Positions 5,101-10,120 of a stretch of 10,120 bases of DNA are shown piece after piece. The notes beneath the pieces are model-generated. The model was not told the DNA's origin and ran no database searches. It saw only the letters and a list, made by a program, of their open reading frames with translations. A program made the position numbers and the translations under genes. The DNA comes from Microbacteriaceae bacterium (GTDB taxonomy: Bacteria; Actinomycetota; Actinomycetes; Actinomycetales; Microbacteriaceae), in the NCBI GenBank assembly GCA_012719255.1, contig JAAYAS010000020.1, forward strand, positions 1-10,120, given 5' to 3'. Within the stretch, counting starts at the first letter, position 1; the number at the start of each line of letters is the position of its first letter.

Positions 5101-7452
5101 ACCCTGCTGTTCGGCTACGTCGGCGAGTTCATGTACGAGGGCGATCAGCCGCTCGCCGAGCGGCGCGCCGCGGCGCTCTCGCTCGACCCGAACCTGCTCG
5201 CCGACCTGCTCGGCGCGACGTCGCTGCGCGAGCTGCTCGACCCCGAGGCGATCGAGCAGGTCGAGGCCGAGCTGCAACGGCTCGCGCCGGGATTCCGCGC
5301 CCGCGACCTCGAGGGCGTCGCCGACCTGCTGCGCCTCCTCGGCCCGCTCTCGCCCGCCGAGATCGCCGCCCGCCTCGACCCCGCGCACCCGCCGGCCGAG
5401 CCTGTCGAAGCCCACCCGACGCACGAGCCGGCCGAGCCTGCCGATGCCCACCCCGCGCAGCCGCCGGGTGAGCCTGTCGAAGCCCACCCGACGCACCCGC
5501 CGGCCGAGCCCGCCGAAACCCACCCCACGCACCCGCCGGCTGAGCCTGTCGAAGCCCACCCGGACCCTTCGACAGGCTCCAGGACCTCGACACGCTCCGG
5601 GACCTCAACAAGCTCAGGGCCCTCGACGGCCTCAGTGCACTCGGCCACCGCCATCGTCGACACCCTCGTGGCCGCCAATCGCGCCCTGCGGGTCCGCATC
5701 GCCGGCGAGGAGCGCATCGCGGCCATCGAGGACGCCGCGCGTCTGCGCGACGCCCTCGGCGTGCCCCTGCCGATCGGCGTGCCCGCCGCGTTCATCGAGC
5801 CGGTCGCCGATCCGCTCGGCGACCTCGTCGGCCGCCATGCCCGCACGCACGCCCCGTTCGCGGTCGCCGACGCCGCCGCCCGGCTCGGACTCGGCGAGGC
5901 CGTCGTCGCCGATGTCCTCCGCCGCCTCGAGCTCGCCCGCCGCGTCGTGCGCGGCGAGTTCACGCCCGGACGCACCGGCGACGAGTGGGTCGACGAGCGG
6001 GTGCTGCGCCGCATCCGCGCCCGCACGCTCGCGAAGCTCCGCCACGAGGTCGAGCCGGTGCCGCAGGCCGCGTACGCCCGGTTCCTGCCCGAGTGGCAGC
6101 GCATCGGCGCCGACGGCGGCGAGCTGCGCGGACTCGACGGGCTCGTCACCGCGATCGACCAGCTGCAGGGCGCGCCGATCCCCGCATCCGCCTGGGAATC
6201 GCTCGTGCTGCCGGCGCGCATCGCCGACTACGCCCCCGCGATGCTCGACGAGCTCCTCGCCGCCGGCGAGGTGCGCTGGCGCGGGCACGGCGCGATCGGC
6301 GGCGCCGACGGCTGGCTGAGCCTCCACCTCGCCGACACCGCCGGGCTCACGATGCCCCCGGATGCGGCCGAGTCGCCCGAGCTCTCGCGGCTCGCCGCGC
6401 GCGTGCTCGAGCTGCTCCGCAGCGGCGGCGCGATGTTCGTGCCCGACCTCGCCCGGGCGCTCGGCGACGGCGCCCCCGCCGATGGTACGGGCGGCGATGG
6501 CACCGCGCGTCGCCCTGAGCCACTCGAAGGGCATCGAACGCTCGGCGGCCCGAACCCGCCCGCCGCCGCGCCCACCGCCCCGAGCTACGACGACCTCGCC
6601 GACGCGCTCTGGGAGCTCGCCTGGGCGGGACTCGCCACCACCGACTCGCTCGCCCCGATGCGCGCGATGCTCGCCGGCCCGGCCGGCGCGAAGTCGGCGT
6701 CGGCCCACCGCACCGCCGCCCGCCCCGCCCGCGGACGCCTCTACCGCGGCCGGATCGGCGGCGAGCGGCTCGCGCCGCAGGTGCCGCCGCGCGCATCCGG
6801 CCGCTGGTCGTGCACCGCGCCGGGTGCCGACGACCCCACGTTGCGCGCGCAGGCCCTCGGCGAGCTGCTCCTCGACCGGTACGGCGTCGTCACGCGCGGC
6901 GCGGTCGAGGCGTCCGACGTCGTCGGCGGCTTCGGGCTCGTCTACCGCGTGCTCGCGAAGTTCGAGGAGGCCGGGCACGCCCGCCGCGGCTACTTCATCG
7001 AGCGGCTCGGCGCCGCCCAGTTCTCGACCGCCGGCGCCATCGACCGGTTGCGGCGCGCCGACGACTCCCGCTTCGCCGAGGCGCCGCCCCGCCGCGCCCT
7101 CACCCTCGCCGCCACCGACCCCGCGAACCCCTACGGCGCGGCCCTCCCCTGGCCCGAGGCGCCCGGCGCCCACCGCCCCGGCCGCAAGGCCGGCGGACTC
7201 GTCACCCTCGTCGACGGCGCGCTCGTGCTCTACGTCGAGCGCGGTGGCAAGACCCTGCTCGTGCTCGACGCCGACGAGGCCGCGCAGCGCGCCGCCGCCC
7301 GCTCGCTCGCCGACACGGTGCGCGCGGCCCGCATCCCCAACCTCGTCATCGAGAAGGCGAACGGCGACTACGTGCTCGGCACCCCCATCGCCACCTGGCT
7401 GCAGGAGGCCGGCTTCGTCACCACGCCCCGGGGCCTGCGCCTGCGCCCCTGA
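2170..7452 (+). CDS. lhr: Lhr: large ATP-dependent DNA repair helicase (full-length, with Lhr C-terminal region)
   Basis: A 1760-residue superfamily 2 helicase. Known Lhr enzymes are ATP-driven 3'-to-5' single-stranded DNA translocases that unwind RNA:DNA hybrids and are linked to DNA-damage response. Motifs seen: Walker A APTGSGKT 51-58; Ia ISPLKAL 134-140; TTPESL 196-201; II DEVH 222-225; III SAT 257-259; IV VFVNSR 353-358; V ATSSLELGIDMG 456-467; VI QRLGRAGH 486-493. A winged helix and the DEAD-associated core domain (about 770-950, with ERNRDELGDWR) follow, then a long C-terminal region from about 1158 ending in a compact domain. Mycobacterial Lhr is about 1500 residues; the excess here lies in low-complexity loops at about 75-129, 376-425, 735-760, 1074-1158 and 1435-1465, several built from the dispersed repeat. 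All helicase motifs are intact, so it is probably active. The TTG start at 2170 is chosen for its GGAGG; ATG 2182 is the alternative. nei lies downstream. Confidence 0.96.
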   Translation: MAWRMSDEEGPLAGFGAATREWFRGAFTAPTRVQREAWASIAEGRSTLVVAPTGSGKTLAAFLWALDRLALGEPVAPPPAAPVGAPGAPLGPDPSTSSGASATPPAEPVDAPATHPSTSSGDDPLGPATRILYISPLKALGVDVERNLHAPLVGIRQTALRLGIDAPRITVGVRSGDTPASERRRQQAHPPDVLITTPESLYLLLTSTARRTLRHVETVIVDEVHAVAGTKRGAHLALSLERLDALLARPAQRIGLSATVRPLDAVAQFLGGARPVHVVAPPSAKAFDLKVVVPVDDLSDVGAAGAPPPVDDGIVFGDATQSVRDEAPRAGSIWPHLEAEIVDRVLEHRSTIVFVNSRGLAERLTARLNELHDERVAADAGSGSSPGDAAPRPEPAAGRRDPPAPRALGAQLMGGSGAFDGAPPELARAHHGSVSKETRAEVEDALKQGRLRCVVATSSLELGIDMGDVDLVIQVESPPSVASGLQRLGRAGHQVGEVSRGVVLPKHRADVLRSSVAAARMIVGSIEAISPIVNPLDVLAQQIIAASAVDRWRVDDWLELVHRAAPFATLSRALLDSVLDLLAGKYPSDEFAQLRPRILWDRDADAFEGRPGAQRLAVTSGGTIPDRGMFGVFMLTGAEDGPEADDPSTASAGQRRVAGRRVGELDEEMVYESRVGDVIALGATSWRIREIGPDQVRVVPAFGEPGRLPFWRGDAVGRPAELGAAIGATARGIATALARPAGPGRRGAAGAASAASALPAPLPELLDERAQANLVAYVREQVETTGQVPSDRTLVVERNRDELGDWRVILHSPYGRRVHAPWALMVTARVRERFGMEASAVASDDGIVVRVPDVDADPPGAELFAFEPDEVEPTVTAEVGSSALFAARFRENAARALILPRLHPGKRSPLWQQRLRAAQLLEVARRYPDFPIILETVREVLHDVYDLEAFGELLRRVAAREVQVVEVVTQEPSPFARTLLFGYVGEFMYEGDQPLAERRAAALSLDPNLLADLLGATSLRELLDPEAIEQVEAELQRLAPGFRARDLEGVADLLRLLGPLSPAEIAARLDPAHPPAEPVEAHPTHEPAEPADAHPAQPPGEPVEAHPTHPPAEPAETHPTHPPAEPVEAHPDPSTGSRTSTRSGTSTSSGPSTASVHSATAIVDTLVAANRALRVRIAGEERIAAIEDAARLRDALGVPLPIGVPAAFIEPVADPLGDLVGRHARTHAPFAVADAAARLGLGEAVVADVLRRLELARRVVRGEFTPGRTGDEWVDERVLRRIRARTLAKLRHEVEPVPQAAYARFLPEWQRIGADGGELRGLDGLVTAIDQLQGAPIPASAWESLVLPARIADYAPAMLDELLAAGEVRWRGHGAIGGADGWLSLHLADTAGLTMPPDAAESPELSRLAARVLELLRSGGAMFVPDLARALGDGAPADGTGGDGTARRPEPLEGHRTLGGPNPPAAAPTAPSYDDLADALWELAWAGLATTDSLAPMRAMLAGPAGAKSASAHRTAARPARGRLYRGRIGGERLAPQVPPRASGRWSCTAPGADDPTLRAQALGELLLDRYGVVTRGAVEASDVVGGFGLVYRVLAKFEEAGHARRGYFIERLGAAQFSTAGAIDRLRRADDSRFAEAPPRRALTLAATDPANPYGAALPWPEAPGAHRPGRKAGGLVTLVDGALVLYVERGGKTLLVLDADEAAQRAAARSLADTVRAARIPNLVIEKANGDYVLGTPIATWLQEAGFVTTPRGLRLRP
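2448..2533. repeat. Dispersed repeat copies inside lhr, between motifs I and Ia
   Basis: Two copies in CCTTCGAC orientation (2448-2465, CCCTTCGACGAGCTCAGG; 2514-2533, CCCCTCGACGAGCTCAGGGG) flank one variant in the opposite orientation (2485-2501, GCCGAGCCCGTCGATGC). In the lhr frame they read DPSTSSG, AEPVDA and HPSTSSG. They fall in a Pro/Ala-rich loop (residues about 75-129) that separates Walker A from motif Ia, where compact Lhr proteins are short. The reading frame is kept. Confidence 0.85.
5389..5568 (+). repeat. Five 36-bp tandem repeats in lhr (12-residue PPAEPVEAHPTH units)
   Basis: Five units begin at 5389, 5425, 5461, 5497 and 5533, exactly 36 bp apart. Each carries one copy of the GAGCCTGTCGAAG motif plus a CACCC...CACCCG spacer. 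They translate as PPAEPVEAHPTH, EPAEPADAHPAQ, PPGEPVEAHPTH, PPAEPAETHPTH and PPAEPVEAHPDP (residues 1074-1133). The proline spacing suggests an extended flexible linker between the helicase core and the C-terminal region. Substitutions between units keep the Pro/Glu/His character. Confidence 0.95.
5565..5637 (-). repeat. Four 18-bp tandem repeats in lhr, opposite orientation to the preceding array
   Basis: Immediately after the 36-bp array the same core motif appears reversed, four times at an 18-bp period (units starting near 5567, 5585, 5603 and 5621): CCTTCGACAGGCTCCAGG, CCTCGACACGCTCCGGG, CCTCAACAAGCTCAGGG and CCTCGACGGCCTCAGTG. In frame they give a Ser/Thr/Gly tract (PSTGSR, TSTRSG, TSTSSG, PSTAS; residues about 1133-1155) completing the linker. 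Both arrays together are about 83 residues of repeat-derived protein. Confidence 0.9.
6513..6531 (+). repeat. Single dispersed repeat copy in the lhr C-terminal region
   Basis: CCCTGAGCCACTCGAAGGG is a variant of the dispersed motif (CTGAGCC.GTCGAAGG). It encodes PEPLEGH near residues 1449-1455, in a Gly/Pro/Ala-rich loop between a conserved-looking helical part (LARVLELLRSGG type) and the DDLADALWELAWAGL segment. It has remained in frame. Confidence 0.75.
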
Positions 7453-7485
7453 CCGGCGACGGGCGACGGGCAGCCGGTCACAACC

Positions 7486-7629
7486 CGGCCGATCGGCGCC
7501 CGCCGCCGATCAAGCGCATCGCAACCGGTCGGCCCCACCGCCGATCAAGCGCATCGCAACCGGTCGGCCCCACCGCCGATCAAGCGCATCCCGGCCGGTC
7601 GACCCCGCCACCGATCATTCGCCTCCCTG
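7486..7629. repeat. 35-bp tandem repeats, about four units
   Basis: Units begin near 7486, at 7525, 7560 and 7595. Units two and three share CCGGTCGGCCCCACCGCCGA followed by TCAAGCGCATC; the fourth has diverged (GACCCCGCCACCGATCATTC). The second part of each unit (CCGATCAAGCGCATCGCAA) resembles the 19-bp repeat that follows, so the 35-bp unit looks like a 19-mer with a 16-bp addition. Confidence 0.85.
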
Positions 7630-7650
7630 CCGGTCACAACCCCATCCCGA

Positions 7651-7904
7651 CCGGTCGACCGCAGGCGGGCCGGTCAATCGCATCCGGGCCGGTCAATCGC
7701 ATCCGGGCCGGTCGACCGAGGACCGACCGCTCCCCCGGGACCGGCCAGACTGCAGACCACCGGCCCACCTGCAAACCACCGGCCCACCTGCAGCCCACCT
7801 GCAACCCGCCGGGCACCCACCTGCAGCCCACCGGGCAGTCTCCGCAGACCGGTCACCGCATCCCGGCCGGTCGACCGCATCCCGGCCGGTCGACCGAGGA
7901 CGGG
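7651..7904. repeat. 19-bp repeats CCGGTCGACCGCATCCCGG, two clusters
   Basis: The first cluster has units at 7651, 7670, 7689 and 7708, exactly 19 bp apart; those at 7670 and 7689 are identical (CCGGTCAATCGCATCCGGG). The second has units at 7849, 7867 and 7886. Most units contain the palindrome GGTCGACC. The two clusters are separated by the CTGCAG-type repeats. Confidence 0.85.
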
Positions 7905-7995
7905 CCGCCCCCACGGGGCCGGCCGAGCTGCAGCACACCGGCCGCCCTGCGAACCACCGGCCCACCTGCAGACCACCGGCAGCCCAGAAACCCAC
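7750..7995. repeat. CTGCAGACCACCGGCCCAC repeats, two clusters
   Basis: In 7750-7840 two 19-bp units (7750-7768 and 7769-7787, one base apart in sequence) lead into shorter CTGCAGCCCAC and CTGCAACCCGCC derivatives. In 7930-7995 the motif returns as CTGCAGCACACCGG, CTGCGAACCACCGG and CTGCAGACCACCGG. Each cluster follows a block of GGTCGACC repeats. No conserved protein product is apparent in any frame. Confidence 0.8.
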
Positions 7996-8056
7996 CGGCC
8001 GACCGCCGTGCTACCCGCCCCGCACCCCGCCGATGCGCGAGGATGGTCGACGACGC

Positions 8057-8063
8057 GAGGAGG
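8057..8063 (+). promoter_or_regulatory. Strong ribosome binding site of the nei-type gene
   Basis: GAGGAGG lies 6 bases before the ATG at 8070. It fixes the start at the codon giving MPEGD, where Pro2 must be the N-terminal catalytic residue after Met removal, even though the frame stays open far upstream through the repeats. Confidence 0.9.
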
Positions 8064-8069
8064 TGCCGG

Positions 8070-9071
8070 ATGCCCGAGGGCGACTCCGCATGGCGCGCCG
8101 CGCACCACCTCGGCCGCGCGCTCGCCGACCGCACCGTCGAGCGCTTCGAGCTGCGGGTGCCCGCGCACGCGACGGCCGACCTGCGCGGCGAGCGCATCGC
8201 CGGCGCCGACGCCCGCGGCAAGCACGTGCTGCTGCGCATCGGCAGGTTCACGGTCCACTCGCATTTCGGCATGGACGGCTCGTGGCGGCTCGTGCCGCCC
8301 GGCGAGCAGGATGCGGCAGGGCGCGTCGCCGGCGCCCCGCCGCCGCTGACCGGGCGCACCGCGCAGCGCGGCGCCGCGAGCAGCGGCTCGCAGACCGGGC
8401 CCGACGCAGCAGACAACACCTCGCGGGCCCGACGCGGCGCCGCAAGGAGCGCCTCGCAGGCCCGACCCGGCGCTGCAGGCAGCGCGTCGCGGGCCCGCCC
8501 GAGCGCCCGCCTGCAGCGCGGCCCGAGCACGGGCTGGCCTGCGGCCCACCGGATCCGCGCGATCATCGGCACCGACGCGGTGATCGCCCTCGGCATCGAC
8601 CTCGCCGTCTGCGACCTCTGGCCGACCGCCGACGAGCACCGGCACCTCGGCCATCTCGGGCCCGACCTGCTCACCGACGCGCCCGACCTCGACGAGGCCG
8701 CCCGCCGCATCCTCGCCGAGCCCGACCGGCCGATCACCGGCGCGCTGCTCGATCAGCGCAACGTCGCCGGGCTCGGCAACGAGTACGTCACCGAGATGTG
8801 CTTCCTGCGCGGGGCGCTGCCGTCGCGCACGGTCGCCGAGGCCGGCGACATCGGCGAATGGCTCGCGCTCGGCCGCCGCCTGCTGCTCGCGAACCGCGAC
8901 CGCGTCGAGCGCACCTTCACCGGCGACCTCCACGACGGCGCCTGGGTGTTCGGCCGCGAGGGCCTGCCGTGCAAGCGCTGCGGCGCGATCATCGAGGCCG
9001 GCGAGCACGACTCGGGCTACCGCGGCGCCGAGCGGCGCGACTCGAGCTGGTGCCCGCACTGCCAGCGCTGA
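8070..9071 (+). CDS. nei: Nei/Fpg-family DNA glycosylase/AP lyase (endonuclease VIII-like) with repeat-expanded loop
   Basis: A 333-residue member of the Fpg/Nei family, which removes oxidised bases and cuts the abasic strand by beta/delta elimination. Catalytic Pro2 and Glu3 are in MPEGD, and Lys51 in ARGKHVLLR fits the beta-hairpin lysine. The helix-two-turn-helix region is at about 226-245 (LLDQRNVAGLGNEYVTEMCF), and the C-terminal zinc finger has Cys301, Cys304, Cys328 and Cys331. MPEGD favours Nei over Fpg. Family members are usually about 260-280 residues; the extra length is a loop at about 78-158 between the MDGSWRLV strand and AHRIRAII, largely made of four 11-residue repeats. No catalytic element is interrupted, so activity is expected. 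The gene follows lhr, as nei (Rv3297) follows lhr (Rv3296) in M. tuberculosis, and is convergent with the phosphomannomutase gene. The start is set by the GAGGAGG site and by the need for Pro2. Confidence 0.94.
   Translation: MPEGDSAWRAAHHLGRALADRTVERFELRVPAHATADLRGERIAGADARGKHVLLRIGRFTVHSHFGMDGSWRLVPPGEQDAAGRVAGAPPPLTGRTAQRGAASSGSQTGPDAADNTSRARRGAARSASQARPGAAGSASRARPSARLQRGPSTGWPAAHRIRAIIGTDAVIALGIDLAVCDLWPTADEHRHLGHLGPDLLTDAPDLDEAARRILAEPDRPITGALLDQRNVAGLGNEYVTEMCFLRGALPSRTVAEAGDIGEWLALGRRLLLANRDRVERTFTGDLHDGAWVFGREGLPCKRCGAIIEAGEHDSGYRGAERRDSSWCPHCQR
8373..8504 (+). repeat. Four 33-bp tandem repeats within nei (11-residue units)
   Basis: Units at 8373, 8406, 8439 and 8472 encode AASSGSQTGPD, AADNTSRARRG, AARSASQARPG and AAGSASRARPS (residues 102-145). 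The last two are most alike; the first is most diverged. The period is 33 bp, a multiple of three, so the frame is preserved. The sequence differs from both the dispersed CCTTCGAC repeat and the repeats in the upstream gap. The tract is Arg/Ser/Ala-rich, probably disordered and basic in its later units. Confidence 0.88.
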
Positions 9072-9075
9072 CGCA

Positions 9076-9143
9076 CCGAGCACGATCGTCGCTCCAGCGA
9101 GTCGGCGGCGACGAACGAGCCGGAACCGTCGACGAATCTGCAC
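9076..9143 (-). repeat. ~68-bp palindromic-end repeat unit (copy A)
   Basis: Read on the minus strand it begins GTGCAGATTCGTCGAC and ends GCGACGATCGTGCTCGG, the same ends as the two halves of the inverted repeat at 1975-2113, but its middle is unrelated or strongly diverged. The two ends pair (TCGTCG at 9086-9091 with CGACGA at 9130-9135, plus GCA/TGC outside), giving a weak hairpin. It starts just after the nei stop. Confidence 0.78.
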
Positions 9144-9167
9144 ACCGCCGCACCCCGCGCCTCCGCA

Positions 9168-9237
9168 CCGAGCACGATCGTCGACGCAGCTCGGCCGAGC
9201 TGCCATCGTCGACCCGCCTGGACGACGATTGTGCACG
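9168..9237 (-). repeat. ~70-bp palindromic-end repeat unit (copy B) with 18-bp perfect palindrome
   Basis: On the minus strand this unit aligns with 1975-2043 at about 31 of the first 34 positions and 18 of the last 20. Its ends pair (9169-9185 with 9221-9237, three mismatches and one G-T pair). Its centre carries a perfect 18-bp palindrome, GCAGCTCGGCCGAGCTGC at 9186-9203. It shares the 20-mer CGCACCGAGCACGATCGTCG (9164-9183) with copy A (9072-9091), 92 bp away in the same orientation. It could act as a bidirectional terminator between the convergent nei and phosphomannomutase genes, although no U-tract is present. Confidence 0.85.
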
Positions 9238-9244
9238 CGCCGAG

Positions 9245-9294
9245 CACCGGCGAGGGGCCCCGCGCCGACCACCGGCAACGGGCCCCGCGCCTAC
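9245..9294. repeat. 25-bp tandem duplication overlapping the phosphomannomutase stop codon
   Basis: Two adjacent 25-bp units (9245-9269 and 9270-9294) are identical at 22 positions; both contain CACCGGC and GGGCCCCGCGCC. The second unit contains the stop codon of the minus-strand gene (CTA at 9291-9293); the first has CGA there instead. The duplication therefore reached exactly the 3' end of the gene. Confidence 0.7.
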
Positions 9295-10120
9295 GCCCGG
9301 ATCAGCGCGAGCGCCGCATCCCGCACGCGCTCCATGAGCCCCGCCTCCGAGGCCTCGACGTTGAGCCGCAGCAGCGGCTCGGTGTTCGAGGGGCGCACGT
9401 TCGCCCACCACCAGCCGTCGGCCGCGGCGCCCGAGAACGTGAGCCCGTCGAGCTCGTCGACCTCGGCCTCGCCGGCCCACGCCGCCACGAGCCGCTCGTA
9501 GGCGGCCGGCACGTCGTCGACGGTCGAGTTGATCTCGCCCGACGCGAAGTAGGGGGTCTGCGCCGCCGCGAGCCGCGAGACCGGCGCGTCCCCGCCGCCC
9601 ACGAACGCGAGCACGTGCATCGCCGCGAGCATGCCGTTGTCGGCGCCCCAGAAGTCGCGGAAGTAGTAGTGCGCCGAGTGCTCGCCGCCGAACACGGCGC
9701 CGGTGCGGGCCATCTCGGCCTTGATCAGCGAGTGGCCGACGCGAGTGCGCACCGGCGTCGCGCCGAGCCGCTCGATCGTCTCGACCACGTGGCGCGACGT
9801 GAGGAGGTTGTGGATCACGGTCGGCGCGTCCTCGCCGGCGGCGCGCACCCGCTCGACCTCGCGGGCGGCGACGATCGCGCACACCGCCGAGGGCGAGACG
9901 GGCGCGCCGTGCTCGTCGACGACGAAGCAGCGGTCGGCGTCGCCGTCGAACGCGAGGCCGAGGTCGGCGCCCTCGGCGACGACGCGGGCCTGCAGGTCGA
10001 CGAGGTTCGCCGGGTCGAGCGGGTTCGCCTCGTGGTTGGGGAAGCTCCCGTCGGGCTCGAAGTACATCGGCACGATCTCGAGGGGCAGCTCGTCGAGCCC
10101 GGCGGCCGTGCCGAGCACGG
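9291..10120 (-). CDS. manB: Phosphomannomutase/phosphoglucomutase, C-terminal part (5' end outside window)
   Basis: The last 275 or so residues of an alpha-D-phosphohexomutase, which interconverts mannose- (or glucose-) 6-phosphate and 1-phosphate and feeds GDP-mannose and cell-envelope glycan synthesis. Counting from the methionine at 10118, visible motifs are: the metal-binding loop DGDADR (58-63) of domain 2; the sugar-binding loop GEHSAHYYF (145-153) of domain 3, in which GEHSAH is typical of mannose/glucose mutases; and the phosphate-binding loop RPSNTEP (242-248) of domain 4. The missing part should hold domain 1 with the phosphoserine loop. The open frame continues past the window edge, so the methionine at 10118 is internal. 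Full-length family members are about 450-480 residues. It is convergent with nei. The manB symbol follows actinobacterial usage and is less certain than the family. Confidence 0.92.
   Translation of the reverse strand, partial: VLGTAAGLDELPLEIVPMYFEPDGSFPNHEANPLDPANLVDLQARVVAEGADLGLAFDGDADRCFVVDEHGAPVSPSAVCAIVAAREVERVRAAGEDAPTVIHNLLTSRHVVETIERLGATPVRTRVGHSLIKAEMARTGAVFGGEHSAHYYFRDFWGADNGMLAAMHVLAFVGGGDAPVSRLAAAQTPYFASGEINSTVDDVPAAYERLVAAWAGEAEVDELDGLTFSGAAADGWWWANVRPSNTEPLLRLNVEASEAGLMERVRDAALALIRA

Larger units (their letters stand above)
7453..8050. repeat. Complex repeat region between lhr and nei
   Basis: About 600 bp without a supportable gene. It consists almost wholly of GGTCGACC- and CTGCAG-containing repeats at 19, 35 and 178 bp scales. 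Blocks 7708-7755 and 7886-7933 correspond at a 178-bp offset: each begins CCGGTCGACCGAGGAC, continues with a GC-rich filler and ends in a CTGCAG run, so a larger unit was duplicated and then diverged. Several frames on both strands remain open across it, because the repeat units lack stop triplets; these are not credible proteins. The repeats lack the constant-repeat/unique-spacer pattern of a CRISPR array. The region separates lhr from nei, making a simple short-spaced operon less likely, although read-through remains possible. Confidence 0.85.

Noticed and set aside
7486..8005. Possible CRISPR array
   Set aside because: Units are directly adjacent with no unique spacers, periods vary (19, 35 bp), units degenerate gradually, and no cas genes are near.
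6810..8069. Open frame continuing upstream of the nei start through the repeat region into lhr
   Set aside because: Fpg/Nei enzymes need Pro2 directly after the initiator Met, and a GAGGAGG site precedes the ATG at 8070. The upstream frame is repeat-derived and out of frame with lhr.
7674..9278. 534-residue minus-strand frame covering the nei gene and the repeat gap
   Set aside because: Its sequence is the reverse complement of nei plus repeats, and no family is recognisable. The coding evidence (catalytic residues, zinc finger, ribosome site) is all on the plus strand.
6362..9337. 991-residue plus-strand frame across lhr, the gap and nei
   Set aside because: It is a shadow of lhr and nei in another phase, rich in Arg/Pro/Ser, with no domain.

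Overview
The window is very GC-rich (well above 70% by eye), with strong G/C bias at third codon positions, dense coding on both strands and long stop-free shadow frames. The gene content (a DUF4916 NUDIX-like protein, a full-length Lhr helicase followed by a Nei-type glycosylase, and a phosphomannomutase) and many copies of a short CCTTCGACAGGCTCAGG-type repeat point to a high-GC actinobacterium, most likely Microbacteriaceae (an Agromyces/Microbacterium-like genus). The family assignment is inference from gene content and style, not from a marker gene.

Layout. 56-595 (-): DUF4916 NUDIX-superfamily protein. It is divergent, across a 69-bp gap, from 665-1315 (+), a small alpha/beta-hydrolase carboxylesterase with an intact Ser-Asp-His triad. 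1316-1462: convergent gap filled with short interspersed repeats. 1463-1771 (-): small three-helix membrane protein of unknown function. 1772-2169: gap containing a 139-bp near-perfect inverted repeat. 2170-7452 (+): lhr, a large DNA-repair helicase, longer than usual because its loops carry in-frame repeat insertions, including a two-part array at 5389-5637. 7453-8069: about 600 bp of nested 19-, 35- and 178-bp repeats. 8070-9071 (+): nei-type DNA glycosylase/AP lyase with four 33-bp tandem repeats in a loop. 9072-9290: gap holding two more ~68-bp units related to the inverted repeat at 1975-2113, plus a 25-bp duplication. 9291-10120 (-): C-terminal part of a phosphomannomutase/phosphoglucomutase that runs off the right edge.

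The functional core is the lhr-nei pair: an ATP-driven 3'-to-5' DNA translocase/helicase next to a base-excision glycosylase, the same order as Rv3296-Rv3297 in Mycobacterium tuberculosis, which suggests a joint role in DNA repair. The other genes look like ordinary housekeeping or hypothetical genes.

The most unusual feature is repeat biology. At least four repeat classes occupy nearly every intergenic gap, and two have spread in frame into protein-coding loops of lhr and nei. The ~68-bp unit family (1975-2113, 9076-9143, 9168-9237) has conserved inverted ends and looks like a REP/MITE-like palindromic family. I do not recognise it as a named element. No tRNA, rRNA, CRISPR array, prophage or insertion-sequence transposase was seen.
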